A DNA stretch of 33,489 nucleotides from Bacteroidota bacterium (GTDB taxonomy: Bacteria; Bacteroidota; Bacteroidia; UKL13-3): assembly GCA_030680835.1 (NCBI GenBank), contig JAUXUD010000008.1:1-33489 (forward strand). The letters are read 5' to 3'. The position numbers and the translations under genes are program-made. The stretch's first letter is position 1, and every line of letters begins with the position of its first letter. Under the pieces are notes generated by a model. It did not search any database. It was not told the origin of the DNA and saw only the letters and a list, made by a program, of their open reading frames with translations. Shown piece by piece: positions 8,599 to 15,671 of the stretch.

Positions 8599-8606
8599 CA
8601 AAAATA
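8599..8606 (-). promoter_or_regulatory. Putative -7 element for dusB
   Basis: Read on the minus strand, TATTTTTG fits TAnnTTTG, 27 nt before the GTG at 8571; this supports the short start. No good TTG partner was found. Confidence 0.35.
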
Positions 8607-8611
8607 GCAAA

Positions 8612-9601
8612 ATGTCACAAACACCCGCTCTATTAAATACCCAATGGGGTTTCTTTATTTCCCGAATGTTTATCCTTATCGGTATGTTACTTGTGTTTAC
8701 AGCAGTAGGCACGCTTGCAGGTATTGGTTTGGTTAAACTTATTTACGGACTCGACTTCACAAATATCAATATGGAACAGATTATTGAAATGTGTAAGGAT
8801 GAACCCAATACCATACCCGCGTTAAAATTATTTCAAACATTTGCCGGTTCTATTGGCATATTTCTTATTCCTGCCTTATTGTTTCCAATGGCTCTTGGCG
8901 AAAAAACTATTCATTTTCTGAACCTAAAAAAGCCGGTTCCTTATTTTAGCTGGCTCATTGCCATTGCACTTATGTTTGTTGTTATTCCTGCGGTATCCTG
9001 GTTGTATCAGTTCAATCAGGGCATGCGTTTCCCGGAAGCATGGAAGGAATTTGAAACACAAATAAAACAAATGGAGACCCAGGCCGGGGAGCTTACCCGC
9101 ATCTTTTTAAAGGCCAATAGCATGGGTATGTTAATGCTGAACCTAGTAGTTGTAGCAGTTATTCCGGCAATTTGCGAAGAATTCTTTTTCAGAGGTGCAC
9201 TTCAGAATTTTATAAGAGGATGTTTTAATAATGAAATGGTAGCCATTGTATTTGCTGCTTTAATTTTTAGCGGCTTTCATGGACAGTTTTACGGATTTTT
9301 ACCCCGTTTGTTCCTGGGAATCATATTGGGTTATCTATATGCAAGTTCCGGGAATATCTGGGTGGCGGTACTTGCTCATTTTTTAAACAATGCCATTGCC
9401 ATCATCGTTTCTTATACCGCCGGTTTATATCCCGAAATAGCTATATTAAGTGAAGATTACGTATTTCCGGTTTACATCAGTATATTGAGTATGCTTATAG
9501 TAATCGGACTGATTGCATGGCATAAAAAATTGTTTATTGATTTAATATTTCAACATCCTGAAAATAGCAGTAATTTAAACACACTCGATAAAACTGCTTA
9601 A
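8612..9601 (+). CDS. CPBP family intramembrane metalloprotease (CAAX/ABI type)
   Basis: A 329-residue multi-pass membrane protein, starting at the ATG at 8612 (MSQTPALL...); longer in-frame starts would run into dusB. Hydrophobic helices lie at about 18-40, 70-95, 108-130, 170-190, 205-225, 230-275 and 290-310. The three CPBP/Rce1-like motifs are present: EEFFFR with Glu189, Glu190 and Arg194; FSGFHGQFYGF with His223; AHFLNN with His256. Family members cleave prenylated or other membrane peptides, and the bacterial substrates are mostly unknown. It is the first gene of a likely operon with the DUF2007 protein and cdsA. Confidence 0.9.
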   Translation: MSQTPALLNTQWGFFISRMFILIGMLLVFTAVGTLAGIGLVKLIYGLDFTNINMEQIIEMCKDEPNTIPALKLFQTFAGSIGIFLIPALLFPMALGEKTIHFLNLKKPVPYFSWLIAIALMFVVIPAVSWLYQFNQGMRFPEAWKEFETQIKQMETQAGELTRIFLKANSMGMLMLNLVVVAVIPAICEEFFFRGALQNFIRGCFNNEMVAIVFAALIFSGFHGQFYGFLPRLFLGIILGYLYASSGNIWVAVLAHFLNNAIAIIVSYTAGLYPEIAILSEDYVFPVYISILSMLIVIGLIAWHKKLFIDLIFQHPENSSNLNTLDKTA

Positions 9602-9627
9602 AACCCTGAAATTTATAAATATTTAAA

Positions 9628-9635
9628 TAGATTTG
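9628..9635 (+). promoter_or_regulatory. Possible -7 element upstream of the DUF2007 gene
   Basis: TAGATTTG fits TAnnTTTG in the 96-nt gap between the CPBP gene and the DUF2007 gene, so a second promoter inside the operon is possible. Confidence 0.3.
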
Positions 9636-9697
9636 TTCTTTGATCACAAAGGAGTTACTGTTAACCGGATTGTGTTCAGCATGAATAAAAGCAAAAA

Positions 9698-9904
9698 ATG
9701 AAAAACTGGATTAATGTATATAAAACAGGCAGGGTAATAGATGCTGAATTGATAAAAACGATTTTGATAGACCATCAAATTGACGCTGTTGTTATCAACA
9801 AAATAGACAGCAGCTATCTTTTTGGAGAGGCCATTGTGTATTGCCAGCCTCAAAACGAAGAAGCGGCAAAAGAAATAATTAAAAATACCTTAACGCAATC
9901 ATGA
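9698..9904 (+). CDS. DUF2007 domain protein
   Basis: A 68-residue protein made of one small alpha-beta domain (WINVYKTGRVIDAELIK..L...QIDAVVINK at the N-terminus, then IVYC and an amphipathic C-terminal helix). It matches the DUF2007 putative signal-transducing family, which has a ferredoxin-like fold and no known reaction. Its stop overlaps the cdsA start in ATGA (9901-9904), so it is translationally coupled to cdsA. This pairing suggests a role near membrane lipid synthesis, but that is inference. Confidence 0.85.
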   Translation: MKNWINVYKTGRVIDAELIKTILIDHQIDAVVINKIDSSYLFGEAIVYCQPQNEEAAKEIIKNTLTQS

Positions 9905-10713
9905 GCAATTTTTGGCAACGTACCCTAACCGGATTCTTTTTTGTTTTAACCATTGTAAGCTGCACCATTCTTAGCGAATGGAGCTTTTTTATTCTGCTGT
10001 TTGCCATAAACTTTTTATGCCTGCTCGAGTTTTTTGAACAGATGCTGCCCGATAAATCCTGGATTGAAAAATACCTGGGGGTAATTGCCGGAAGCATTAT
10101 CAATATCATGTTCATTTTTATTATTCGCGGCGATTTATCCTATAGCTGGTTTTATCATTTGATACCGGTTTTTATGCTCCTGTTTTTTGTGAAACTTTTC
10201 GAAAAAACCGGAAGGGAATTTGATACCCTGGCATTCCAGATCCTGGGAATTATATACATCTGCCTGCCCTTAACCATGCTTTGCGATTTTGGTTATCTTA
10301 ATGCCGTTTCATACGGATATTCCTTGCCGCTCGGATTTTTTATCCTGCAATGGAGCAGCGATACCTTTGCCTACCTGATTGGCAAACCCTTTGGCCGCAC
10401 CAAATTATTTGAACGCATCAGTCCGAAAAAAACCTGGGAAGGAAGCATCGGCGCAATGGTTTTAACCGTTGGTATGGGTTATTTGCTCTCGCAATTCTGG
10501 GATGATGTAAGCAGCAAGGACTGGATGATTATTGCCGCCATCATTGTGGTGTTTGGCACCTTCGGCGATTTAATGGAATCGCTCTTAAAACGCAACAAAC
10601 ATATTAAAGACAGTGGCTCACTATTACCCGGCCACGGAGGCGTTTTAGACCGTTTCGATGGCGTATTCTTTTCGGCACCGGCGGTTTACTTTTATTTGTT
10701 GTTGAGTAGTTAG
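9901..10713 (+). CDS. cdsA: Phosphatidate cytidylyltransferase
   Basis: Makes CDP-diacylglycerol from phosphatidate and CTP at the inner membrane, the branch point for phospholipids. It has 270 residues with about seven hydrophobic helices. The family signature is intact near the C-terminus (about 226-252): SLLKRN..IKDSG, LPGHGG, LDRFDG. WSSDTFAYLIGKPFG at about 152-166 is also typical. It overlaps the DUF2007 gene by 4 nt. The phosphatidylserine decarboxylase at 14324 acts later in the same pathway. A purine-rich tandem repeat starts directly after the stop. Confidence 0.95.
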   Translation: MSNFWQRTLTGFFFVLTIVSCTILSEWSFFILLFAINFLCLLEFFEQMLPDKSWIEKYLGVIAGSIINIMFIFIIRGDLSYSWFYHLIPVFMLLFFVKLFEKTGREFDTLAFQILGIIYICLPLTMLCDFGYLNAVSYGYSLPLGFFILQWSSDTFAYLIGKPFGRTKLFERISPKKTWEGSIGAMVLTVGMGYLLSQFWDDVSSKDWMIIAAIIVVFGTFGDLMESLLKRNKHIKDSGSLLPGHGGVLDRFDGVFFSAPAVYFYLLLSS

Positions 10714-10803
10714 GGGAAGAGGGGAGGAAAATAGGAGGGTAGGAAGATATGAGGGTAGGAAGATATGGGGGTAGGAATGGAGAGTAGGAAGGTATGAGGG
10801 TAA
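10714..10803 (+). repeat. Purine-rich tandem repeat (about 16-bp GAGGGTAGGAAGATAT units)
   Basis: Degenerate tandem units begin immediately after the cdsA stop. This is the reverse-complement sense of the pyrimidine tracts at 139-231 and 25861-25919, so it belongs to the same repeat class. Short open frames across it are by-products of the repeat. Confidence 0.65.
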
Positions 10804-10885
10804 ATGTCCTAATAGTCGCATAAGTCCTAATGCAAATGAACCCATAAAAGTAAATTACGCAAAAGAGCTGCAATGGGCTCTATTG

Positions 10886-10966
10886 TTACTCAAACGGGCG
10901 TGGTCCTTTCTCTTCGCTACAAGAGAATAGAGGAACTGTGATTAGGATGAGAATTTTTCTAAACAT
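10886..10966 (-). pseudogene. 26-codon lipoprotein stub after an attC-like site
   Basis: The reading frame begins MFRKILILITVPLFSCSEE, an almost ideal lipoprotein signal peptide with lipobox LFSC, then stops after 26 codons. Its ATG lies 1 nt after the core GTTGGTC of the attC-like repeat 10968-11104, the position expected for a cassette gene. No continuation in the other frames looks protein-like for long. I read it as a truncated cassette-borne lipoprotein gene, but chance cannot be excluded. Confidence 0.3.
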
Positions 10967-10967
10967 A

Positions 10968-11104
10968 GACCAACGTTCCGCAGCAACAAGAAGTTGATGC
11001 CTTTCACCAAAAATGTAGTTGCGAAGAACCGATTTTCAAAAACCTCAAATATAGCTATAGCTGCGGAGTACTTAACCGCCAATTTATTGTAGGTGCTGTT
11101 AGCG
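10968..11104 (-). repeat. Putative attC-like recombination site (137 nt)
   Basis: Read on the minus strand it runs from CGCTAAC (11104-11098) to GTTGGTC (10974-10968). The arms near the ends pair imperfectly (CAGCA with TGCTG, ACAA with TTGT), and an inner 7-bp pair is CCGCAGC with GCTGCGG. It is weaker than the site at 11622-11820. It directly follows the unknown 164-residue gene, as a cassette recombination site should. Confidence 0.35.
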
Positions 11105-11121
11105 GTAGTATGTTTTTGTTT

Positions 11122-11616
11122 TCAATCATTAATAAGATTCCTTTTTATGTATTCAACTTTTGTTGCGGAATACCAAATTTCACGTCCATGGGATTCGTTT
11201 TTATAATTTAATCCAGTCGAGTAACTAATGTTTGTCCACTCGCTGTTTATGTTATCCCTTTCCATTCTATTAATTACCATACAGTTTTCGGCAATTCTAA
11301 TGGATTGAACAATTAATTCCCTACCTTCATAATCAACAAAATATCTAAATTCGGTTTCATTTCCATAGTAAGTTGTCCTCAAAGTTGAATCAGATCTAAT
11401 AGAACCTTGAATTTTTAGAATTGAGTTGTCTAGGTCATTCTCAGTGATGGATATTTCAACTCTTTTAATGTAATCGATAGTGTCGCCAAATTGTGCAATA
11501 CTGTCATTCTCATAATTTTCTCCTTCAATAATTGAGTCAAAATATTGTTCTGGAGTTAATACGATAACGTTTGTTGATTCGCTATCCTTTAGTTTATATA
11601 TAATTTCTATTGTCAT
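11122..11616 (-). CDS. Unknown protein in a cassette-like unit
   Basis: A 164-residue soluble protein with no signal peptide or membrane segment, rich in Asn, Glu, Ile and Ser. Alternating hydrophobic/polar strands suggest a beta-rich fold. I recognise no family or catalytic motif. The start codon lies only 5 nt beyond the core GTTAGCG (11628-11622) of an attC-like repeat, and the matching inverted core CGCTAAC (11104-11098) lies 17 nt past the stop, so it has the compact layout of a promoterless integron gene cassette. The AT-rich codon use differs from the neighbouring metabolic genes, consistent with transfer. Confidence 0.65.
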   Translation of the reverse strand: MTIEIIYKLKDSESTNVIVLTPEQYFDSIIEGENYENDSIAQFGDTIDYIKRVEISITENDLDNSILKIQGSIRSDSTLRTTYYGNETEFRYFVDYEGRELIVQSIRIAENCMVINRMERDNINSEWTNISYSTGLNYKNESHGREIWYSATKVEYIKRNLIND

Positions 11617-11621
11617 ATTAT

Positions 11622-11820
11622 CGCTAACGTCAGCGTGTGAAAAAACCTATCCACATTCCGCTTGGTAAAACTTGCGATAATTATCGGTAAAAGCAAATTG
11701 TTGTTGATGTATTTATAGTGGAACTTACAATTGGTGAGTAGTTTCCTATACAATTTATGAATAGGATTTTCGGGAGCTAAAGTGAAAAACGTAGTTTTTT
11801 AACATGCTACCTGTTAGGCG
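11622..11820 (-). repeat. Putative attC-like recombination site (199 nt)
   Basis: On the minus strand it runs from CGCCTAAC (11820-11813), 18 nt after the antitoxin stop, to GTTAGCG (11628-11622), just before the next gene. The arms 11622-11646 and 11794-11820 are imperfect inverted repeats: 21 of 25 aligned positions pair, with two single-base bulges in the long arm. Bulged pairing with conserved outer CTAAC/GTTAG cores is what integron attC sites look like. At 199 nt it is longer than classical sites. Confidence 0.5.
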
Positions 11821-11838
11821 TTTGACTTTCTATCTGAG

Positions 11839-12165
11839 TTAGGATAATTTAACAAAGTTGTTTTCAAGTTTTACGTTAAAATTGATTTCTGCTTTTAATG
11901 CCTTGAATACTCTCAATATGGTGTCAATTGTTGCACTGTTAGCACTGCTTTCAAGTTTTGAAATTTGCGCTTTCTGCACGCCAACAAGTTTACCAAGCTC
12001 TTCTTGTGTCAGGTGGCGTTCTTGTCTTGCAGATTTAATCATTTTTCCCAACACGTCCATACGAAGTTCATATTCGTATTCGTCACGGGCATTTGTCCCA
12101 ATTTTACCGATATACTTATCCTTCATTTCGGTAAGCGTGTATGTTTTGATTTCTTTGGTTGCCAT
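11839..12165 (-). CDS. XRE-family antitoxin (HigA-like)
   Basis: A 108-residue protein with a helix-turn-helix of the XRE/Cro type at about 38-92; the recognition region TQEELGKLVGVQKAQISKLE is residues 53-72. The N-terminal 35 residues and the short C-terminal tail may contact the toxin. It starts 4 nt after the toxin stop, so the order is toxin then antitoxin, as in higBA systems. It should neutralise the toxin and repress the shared promoter; a perfect palindrome (12552-12569) is a candidate operator. The pair forms a cassette-like unit between inverted CTAAC cores. Confidence 0.88.
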   Translation of the reverse strand: MATKEIKTYTLTEMKDKYIGKIGTNARDEYEYELRMDVLGKMIKSARQERHLTQEELGKLVGVQKAQISKLESSANSATIDTILRVFKALKAEINFNVKLENNFVKLS

Positions 12166-12169
12166 AAGA

Positions 12170-12511
12170 TTACTTTTTATTTTTAAGTTGAAAATATTTT
12201 TGCCTTAGTCTTTCTGCTTTCTCAATTTCATTGGAAGGAACTTTGTCAACCTTTTTTATGAAACCGTGCGTAGCAATTACCAGTGTATTCTTATTATCAG
12301 TTTTGTCCCAAAACGCAAGAAGTCGTATTTGAAGTCCTGCAAATTTTGCACGTAATTCCCAAATGTCATTTCGTAATTTCTTGAACAATTTCGGGTCATT
12401 CGTTTGTTCAGCAAGGTCAATATTGTAAAATATTTTTTTGATGGTCTTAGGATCAAGTTTTGAAATAAACTCGTTTGCTTCCTCCATAAACCTTGTCTCA
12501 AAATATTTCAT
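12170..12511 (-). CDS. RelE/HigB-superfamily toxin (Gp49-like)
   Basis: A 113-residue toxin of the phage-derived Gp49-like/HigB group, expected to be a ribosome-dependent mRNA endonuclease. Typical features: KKLRNDIWELRAKFAG near 64-79, RLLAFWD near 82-89, the strand VIATHGFIKKVDKVP near 98-112 and a final helix that starts EIEKAERLRQKY. The family usually carries Arg/Lys and His catalytic contacts in these segments. It is the first gene of a two-gene operon with the antitoxin 4 nt downstream. Toxin-antitoxin pairs are common passengers of chromosomal integron arrays, which they stabilise. Confidence 0.88.
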   Translation of the reverse strand: MKYFETRFMEEANEFISKLDPKTIKKIFYNIDLAEQTNDPKLFKKLRNDIWELRAKFAGLQIRLLAFWDKTDNKNTLVIATHGFIKKVDKVPSNEIEKAERLRQKYFQLKNKK

Positions 12512-12537
12512 TTATTATATTTTTTTGCTAAACGCAA

Positions 12538-12571
12538 CAAAGATAAGTAAAGTTTCTAAATATAGAAACAA
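12538..12571 (-). promoter_or_regulatory. Promoter and operator-like palindrome of the toxin-antitoxin pair
   Basis: On the minus strand TTG (12571-12569), a 23-nt spacer and TATCTTTG (12545-12538) make a Bacteroidota promoter, with the toxin ATG 26 nt further. Between the two boxes is a perfect 7+7 palindrome, GTTTCTA-n4-TAGAAAC (12552-12569). A repressor bound there would block polymerase, so it is a good candidate for autoregulation by the antitoxin. Confidence 0.6.
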
Positions 12572-12612
12572 ATATTTTCGAGAATTAGGTCCGTGTTACC
12601 TCCCGATGCCGA

Positions 12613-12620
12613 CGCCTAAC
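12613..12620 (-). repeat. attC-like core GTTAGGCG at the start of the toxin-antitoxin unit
   Basis: On the minus strand GTTAGGCG lies 101 nt before the toxin start. It is the exact reverse complement of CGCCTAAC at the end of the same unit (11820-11813). Possible remains of the matching arm for its own upstream site are at about 12673-12695, but they are weak. Confidence 0.4.
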
Positions 12621-12999
12621 GTTCATGGGCATGAGTTGTTTTGGATGGTGTCGCAAATCAGTCCTACAATACTCATCTTCCTCCAGTGTTTTTAACTCCT
12701 GTTCCTCTGTGGTAAAAGCAATTTCAACCTTAAGGTAAATCTCAATAAAAAAACAAAATCTCAATAAAAAAAGAAAATTTACATTTTAACACTTGGAAAA
12801 ATGAGGAAATAATTTGTACCAAAATATTTATGATTCAGTTACCCGGAAGCTTTTAAGAACTTAATTTAATTTCTAAAATGATCATATAGCTGCTAATAAT
12901 CAATTACTGTTGGCAAATGGCTGATCAACCCATTCAAAATCCTGATAACTATCAATAAGTAATGACTTGTTCCCCGCTTTTTTTATAGCAAAAAACAAT
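12621..12999. other. Non-coding gap before gdhA
   Basis: AT-rich sequence with short direct repeats (AATCTCAATAAAAAA twice near 12746-12775). I see no gene, RNA or strong hairpin beyond the possible degenerate attC arm near 12673-12695. Confidence 0.5.
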
Positions 13000-13007
13000 T
13001 ACTTTTG
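13000..13007 (+). promoter_or_regulatory. Putative -7 element of gdhA
   Basis: TACTTTTG fits TAnnTTTG, 29 nt before the ATG. The nearest TTG is 30 nt upstream of it, too far, so only the -7 box is claimed. Confidence 0.4.
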
Positions 13008-13036
13008 CGCCACCTTACAACAAAAAAAAATAATAT

Positions 13037-14317
13037 ATGTCAGGCAAAGAAAATGTAATTAAAAACAGCTCGGAAAATCCTTTCGAGTCAATGATGTCGA
13101 GATTTGATGAAGCAGCACGAATTATCGGTTTGGATGAAAGTGACTACAATGTATTAAAAGCTCCTCAAAAAACAGTGATCGTAAATATTCCGGTTACCAT
13201 GGATAATGGCAAAGTTCGGGTGTTTGAAGGTTTCCGTGTTGTTCACAATGCAAATTTAGGTCCCTCAAAAGGGGGCATTCGCTACAGTATGGATGTTAAC
13301 CTCGATGAGGTGAAAGCCCTGGCTGCCTGGATGACCTGGAAATGTGCCGTGGTTGGAATTCCTTATGGGGGCGCCAAAGGCGGTATCAAATGCGATCCGC
13401 GTACCATGAGCAAAGGTGAACTGGAGCGTTTAACCCGTTCGTATACCGATATGATGGTTGATGTATTTGGTCCCGACAGAGATATTCCGGCTCCTGATAT
13501 GGGTACCGGACAACAGGAAATGGCCTGGATTATGGATGAATATTCGAAACTGGTGGGTAGAAATACACCTGCAGTGGTTACCGGAAAACCTTTGGTTTTA
13601 GGCGGTTCATTGGGCAGGGTAGAGGCAACCGGACGAGGCGTAATGGTTTCAACCCGTTCGGCTTTATCAAAATTGGGGATTTCTCCGATTGGTGCCACTA
13701 CTGCGGTTCAGGGGTTTGGTAATGTAGGTTCTATTTCTGCCAAATTACTGGCTACTCAGGGCATGAAAGTATTGGCAATTTCAGATATTAGCGGAGCTTA
13801 TTTTAATGCAGATGGTATTAACCCCGAAGAAGCCATTGCATACCGCGATGGAAATAACGGAATGTTGGAAGGCTATAAAGGCGGTTCTAAAATAACCAAT
13901 GAAGAATTGTTGGAATTGCAGGTTGATGTATTGGTTCCGGCCGCTATGGAAGATCAGATTACTGATGACAACGCCGACAGAATCAAGGCAAAACTGATTG
14001 TAGAAGGCGCAAACGGCCCAACTTCGGCAAATGCTGATGCCATCCTAAACAAAAAAGGCATTATGGTTGTTCCTGATATATTGGCAAACGCCGGGGGTGT
14101 TACTGTAAGTTACTTTGAGTGGGTTCAAAACCGCCTGGGCTACTTTTGGACAGAAGAGCGTGTATATCGTCGTGCCGACCGGGTGATGAAAACCTCGTTT
14201 GAAGCAGTTTATGCAGTAAGTAAAGAATACAAATGCAGCATGCGAATTGCTGCTTATGTTTATGCAATCAGCAAAGTTGCCGAAGTAGAAAAATTAAGAG
14301 GCAAATTTGGCTTATAA
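13037..14317 (+). CDS. gdhA: Glutamate dehydrogenase
   Basis: Catalyses the reversible reaction L-glutamate to 2-oxoglutarate and ammonium. The 426-residue length is that of the hexameric short NAD(P)-type enzymes (GdhA/RocG-like). Substrate and catalytic residues are visible: KGGIRYS near 78-84, Lys102 (MTWK), catalytic Lys114 (GGAKGG) and Asp154 (PAPDMGTG). The nucleotide fold has GFGNVG at 226-231. Cofactor choice (NAD or NADP) cannot be settled by eye. Only 6 nt separate it from the psd gene, so co-transcription is likely, although the two functions are unrelated. Confidence 0.95.
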   Translation: MSGKENVIKNSSENPFESMMSRFDEAARIIGLDESDYNVLKAPQKTVIVNIPVTMDNGKVRVFEGFRVVHNANLGPSKGGIRYSMDVNLDEVKALAAWMTWKCAVVGIPYGGAKGGIKCDPRTMSKGELERLTRSYTDMMVDVFGPDRDIPAPDMGTGQQEMAWIMDEYSKLVGRNTPAVVTGKPLVLGGSLGRVEATGRGVMVSTRSALSKLGISPIGATTAVQGFGNVGSISAKLLATQGMKVLAISDISGAYFNADGINPEEAIAYRDGNNGMLEGYKGGSKITNEELLELQVDVLVPAAMEDQITDDNADRIKAKLIVEGANGPTSANADAILNKKGIMVVPDILANAGGVTVSYFEWVQNRLGYFWTEERVYRRADRVMKTSFEAVYAVSKEYKCSMRIAAYVYAISKVAEVEKLRGKFGL

Positions 14318-14323
14318 AAATAT

Positions 14324-14977
14324 ATGATACACAAAGAAGGAAAAGCGAGTATTTTAATCAGTTTATTGGTGCTGTTTGGCATTAATGCGCTTGTATTTTG
14401 GTTGGCTCCCAATGTAATATGGTTACAAGATTTAATTTTGTTTGCCTCATTGGTAATGCTCATCATTGTACTGCAATTTTTTAGAAACCCAACGGTTATT
14501 ACAACTCCAAATGAGAGTCATGTAATTTCACCGGCAGATGGTAAAGTGGTAGTGATTGAGGAAGTAGAAGAAACGGAGTTTTTTAAAGACAAGCGCATCC
14601 AGGTTTCTGTGTTTATGAGTCCGTTTAACGTGCACGTAAACCGCAACCCGATTGCTGGTATTGTAAAGTTTTTTAAATACCATCCTGGTAAATACCTGGT
14701 TGCCTGGCACCCAAAGAGTTCTACAGAAAATGAGCGTACTACCATTGTAATTGAAAAATCAAACGGAACACAGGTTTTATTTCGCCAGATTGCCGGAGCC
14801 ATGGCCCGCAGAATTGTTTGGTATGTTAAAGAAGGCCAGTCAGTAAAACAAGGCGGAGAAATGGGATTCATTAAGTTTGGTTCAAGGGTTGATATTTTTC
14901 TGCCCCTGAATACAAAAATAAAAGTGGAGTTGAACCAGGTGGTTAAAGGTGGCAAAAGTGTAATCGCTGAATTTTAG
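14324..14977 (+). CDS. psd: Phosphatidylserine decarboxylase, short form
   Basis: Forms phosphatidylethanolamine from phosphatidylserine at the inner membrane. At 217 residues it belongs to the short PSD-like class. Two membrane segments at about 9-28 and 32-52 anchor it. SPADGKVVVIEE (about 66-77) and FMSPFNVHVNRNP (about 101-113) are family motifs. The self-cleavage site is the Gly186-Ser187 bond in FGSRVD, which would leave a 31-residue alpha chain with the pyruvoyl group on Ser187. The gene lies 6 nt after gdhA. It belongs functionally with cdsA at 9901. Confidence 0.93.
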   Translation: MIHKEGKASILISLLVLFGINALVFWLAPNVIWLQDLILFASLVMLIIVLQFFRNPTVITTPNESHVISPADGKVVVIEEVEETEFFKDKRIQVSVFMSPFNVHVNRNPIAGIVKFFKYHPGKYLVAWHPKSSTENERTTIVIEKSNGTQVLFRQIAGAMARRIVWYVKEGQSVKQGGEMGFIKFGSRVDIFLPLNTKIKVELNQVVKGGKSVIAEF

Positions 14978-14981
14978 GGAC

Positions 14982-15015
14982 TTGTTCTTTTTTTGAATCT
15001 AAATTGTTATATTTG
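14982..15015 (+). promoter_or_regulatory. Promoter of the small secreted Cys/Lys-rich gene
   Basis: TTG at 14982-14984, a 23-nt spacer and TATATTTG at 15008-15015, 21 nt before the ATG at 15037. Confidence 0.55.
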
Positions 15016-15036
15016 AATATTAAATTTTAAAGATAT

Positions 15037-15396
15037 ATGAAAAAATTAATTGTATTAAGTGCATTGTTAGCATTTGCCTATATAAATGCCAGCGCTCAAA
15101 CACCTGCGGTTACCAAACCAGAACCTGTAAATGTAGTTGTTGCAGATGAAGTTGCCCCGGTGGCACCTGTAGAGCAGGTTGCAGCAGTTACACCCGTAAC
15201 TCCGGTAGCTAAAGAGAGTAAAGCAACAAAGAAAAAGGACAAACATTGCAGTGATGCCAAAGAAAAAGCTTGTGCTGATGCTAAAGAAAAGTCATGTGCT
15301 GGTCATAAAAAATCATGCTGCAGTTCTAAAGCCAAAGCAGAAACAGCCCCTGCTCCGGCCCCCGCAGCAGTGCCTGCTCCAGCTCCCATTAAATAA
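15037..15396 (+). CDS. Small secreted Ala/Pro/Val- and Cys/Lys-rich protein
   Basis: A 119-residue protein with a clear signal peptide (residues 1-21, ends NASAQ). After it comes a Pro/Val/Ala-rich stretch (22-62), then a Lys-rich core (about 65-100) with five cysteines in quasi-repeats (HCSDAKEK, ACADAKEK, SCAGHKK, SCCSSK) and a final Ala-Pro tail. No known domain is recognised. The Cys/Lys core could bind metal or form disulfides, and the flanks look like flexible linkers; both are inference. It has its own promoter and a strong terminator (15428-15458), so it is a free-standing gene that may be well expressed. Confidence 0.75.
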   Translation: MKKLIVLSALLAFAYINASAQTPAVTKPEPVNVVVADEVAPVAPVEQVAAVTPVTPVAKESKATKKKDKHCSDAKEKACADAKEKSCAGHKKSCCSSKAKAETAPAPAPAAVPAPAPIK

Positions 15397-15427
15397 TTAT
15401 AAAAGTTAATTTTATAGGTAAACAATA

Positions 15428-15458
15428 CATCCTTTGCTGCTTCAGCAAGGGATGTTTT
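15428..15458 (+). terminator. Rho-independent terminator
   Basis: Twelve-bp stem (CATCCTTTGCTG with CAGCAAGGGATG, one wobble/mismatch), 3-nt loop, then TTTT at 15455-15458. It ends the small secreted gene. Confidence 0.75.
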
Positions 15459-15490
15459 GGTTTAAACCCACCATGATCAGAATATAAATT

Positions 15491-15650
15491 GCCACGTGCT
15501 TTAGCTCGGGATTAAAAATTGCCAAGCATTAGCTCTAGGTTCAGATAATAAATTGCCACGTGCTTTAACTGTATGTTCAGATAATAAATTTCCACGTGCT
15601 TTAGCTGTATGTTCAGATAATAAATTGCCACGTGCTTTAGCTCGTGGTGG
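15491..15650. repeat. 36-bp tandem repeat, about five degenerate copies
   Basis: Units centred on GCCACGTGCTTTAGCT recur at 15491, 15521, 15555, 15591 and 15627; the last three are exactly 36 nt apart. Each has a CACGTG palindrome. Because 36 is a multiple of three, one minus-strand frame stays open and codes for a 12-residue repeat, which I consider spurious. There are no unique spacers, so it is not a CRISPR array. Confidence 0.75.
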
Positions 15651-15671
15651 GTGTTGCAATAAATAAAAACT

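Noticed and set aside
8572-8712. Longer N-terminus for dusB from the ATG at 8712
   Set aside because: The extra 47 residues do not fit the family and overlap the start of the divergent CPBP gene; the GTG at 8571 gives the normal length.
10604-10873. Minus-strand open frames across the end of cdsA and the tandem repeat
   Set aside because: Low-complexity Ser/Pro/Tyr peptides produced by the purine-rich repeat and overlapping cdsA.
10804-10922. Plus-strand open frame ending with a Trp/Leu/Arg-rich peptide near 10860-10922
   Set aside because: It has no start codon in frame and overlaps the lipoprotein stub on the other strand; not enough to call a gene.
11858-12208. Plus-strand open frames opposite the antitoxin gene
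   Set aside because: They are mirror frames of a clear HTH antitoxin and have no domain of their own.
13363-13698. Long antisense open frame inside gdhA
   Set aside because: The sense frame carries every conserved glutamate dehydrogenase motif; the antisense frame has none and reflects codon bias.
15491-15650. Possible CRISPR array (36-bp periodic repeats)
   Set aside because: The repeats are directly contiguous without unique spacers, and no cas genes are in the window.
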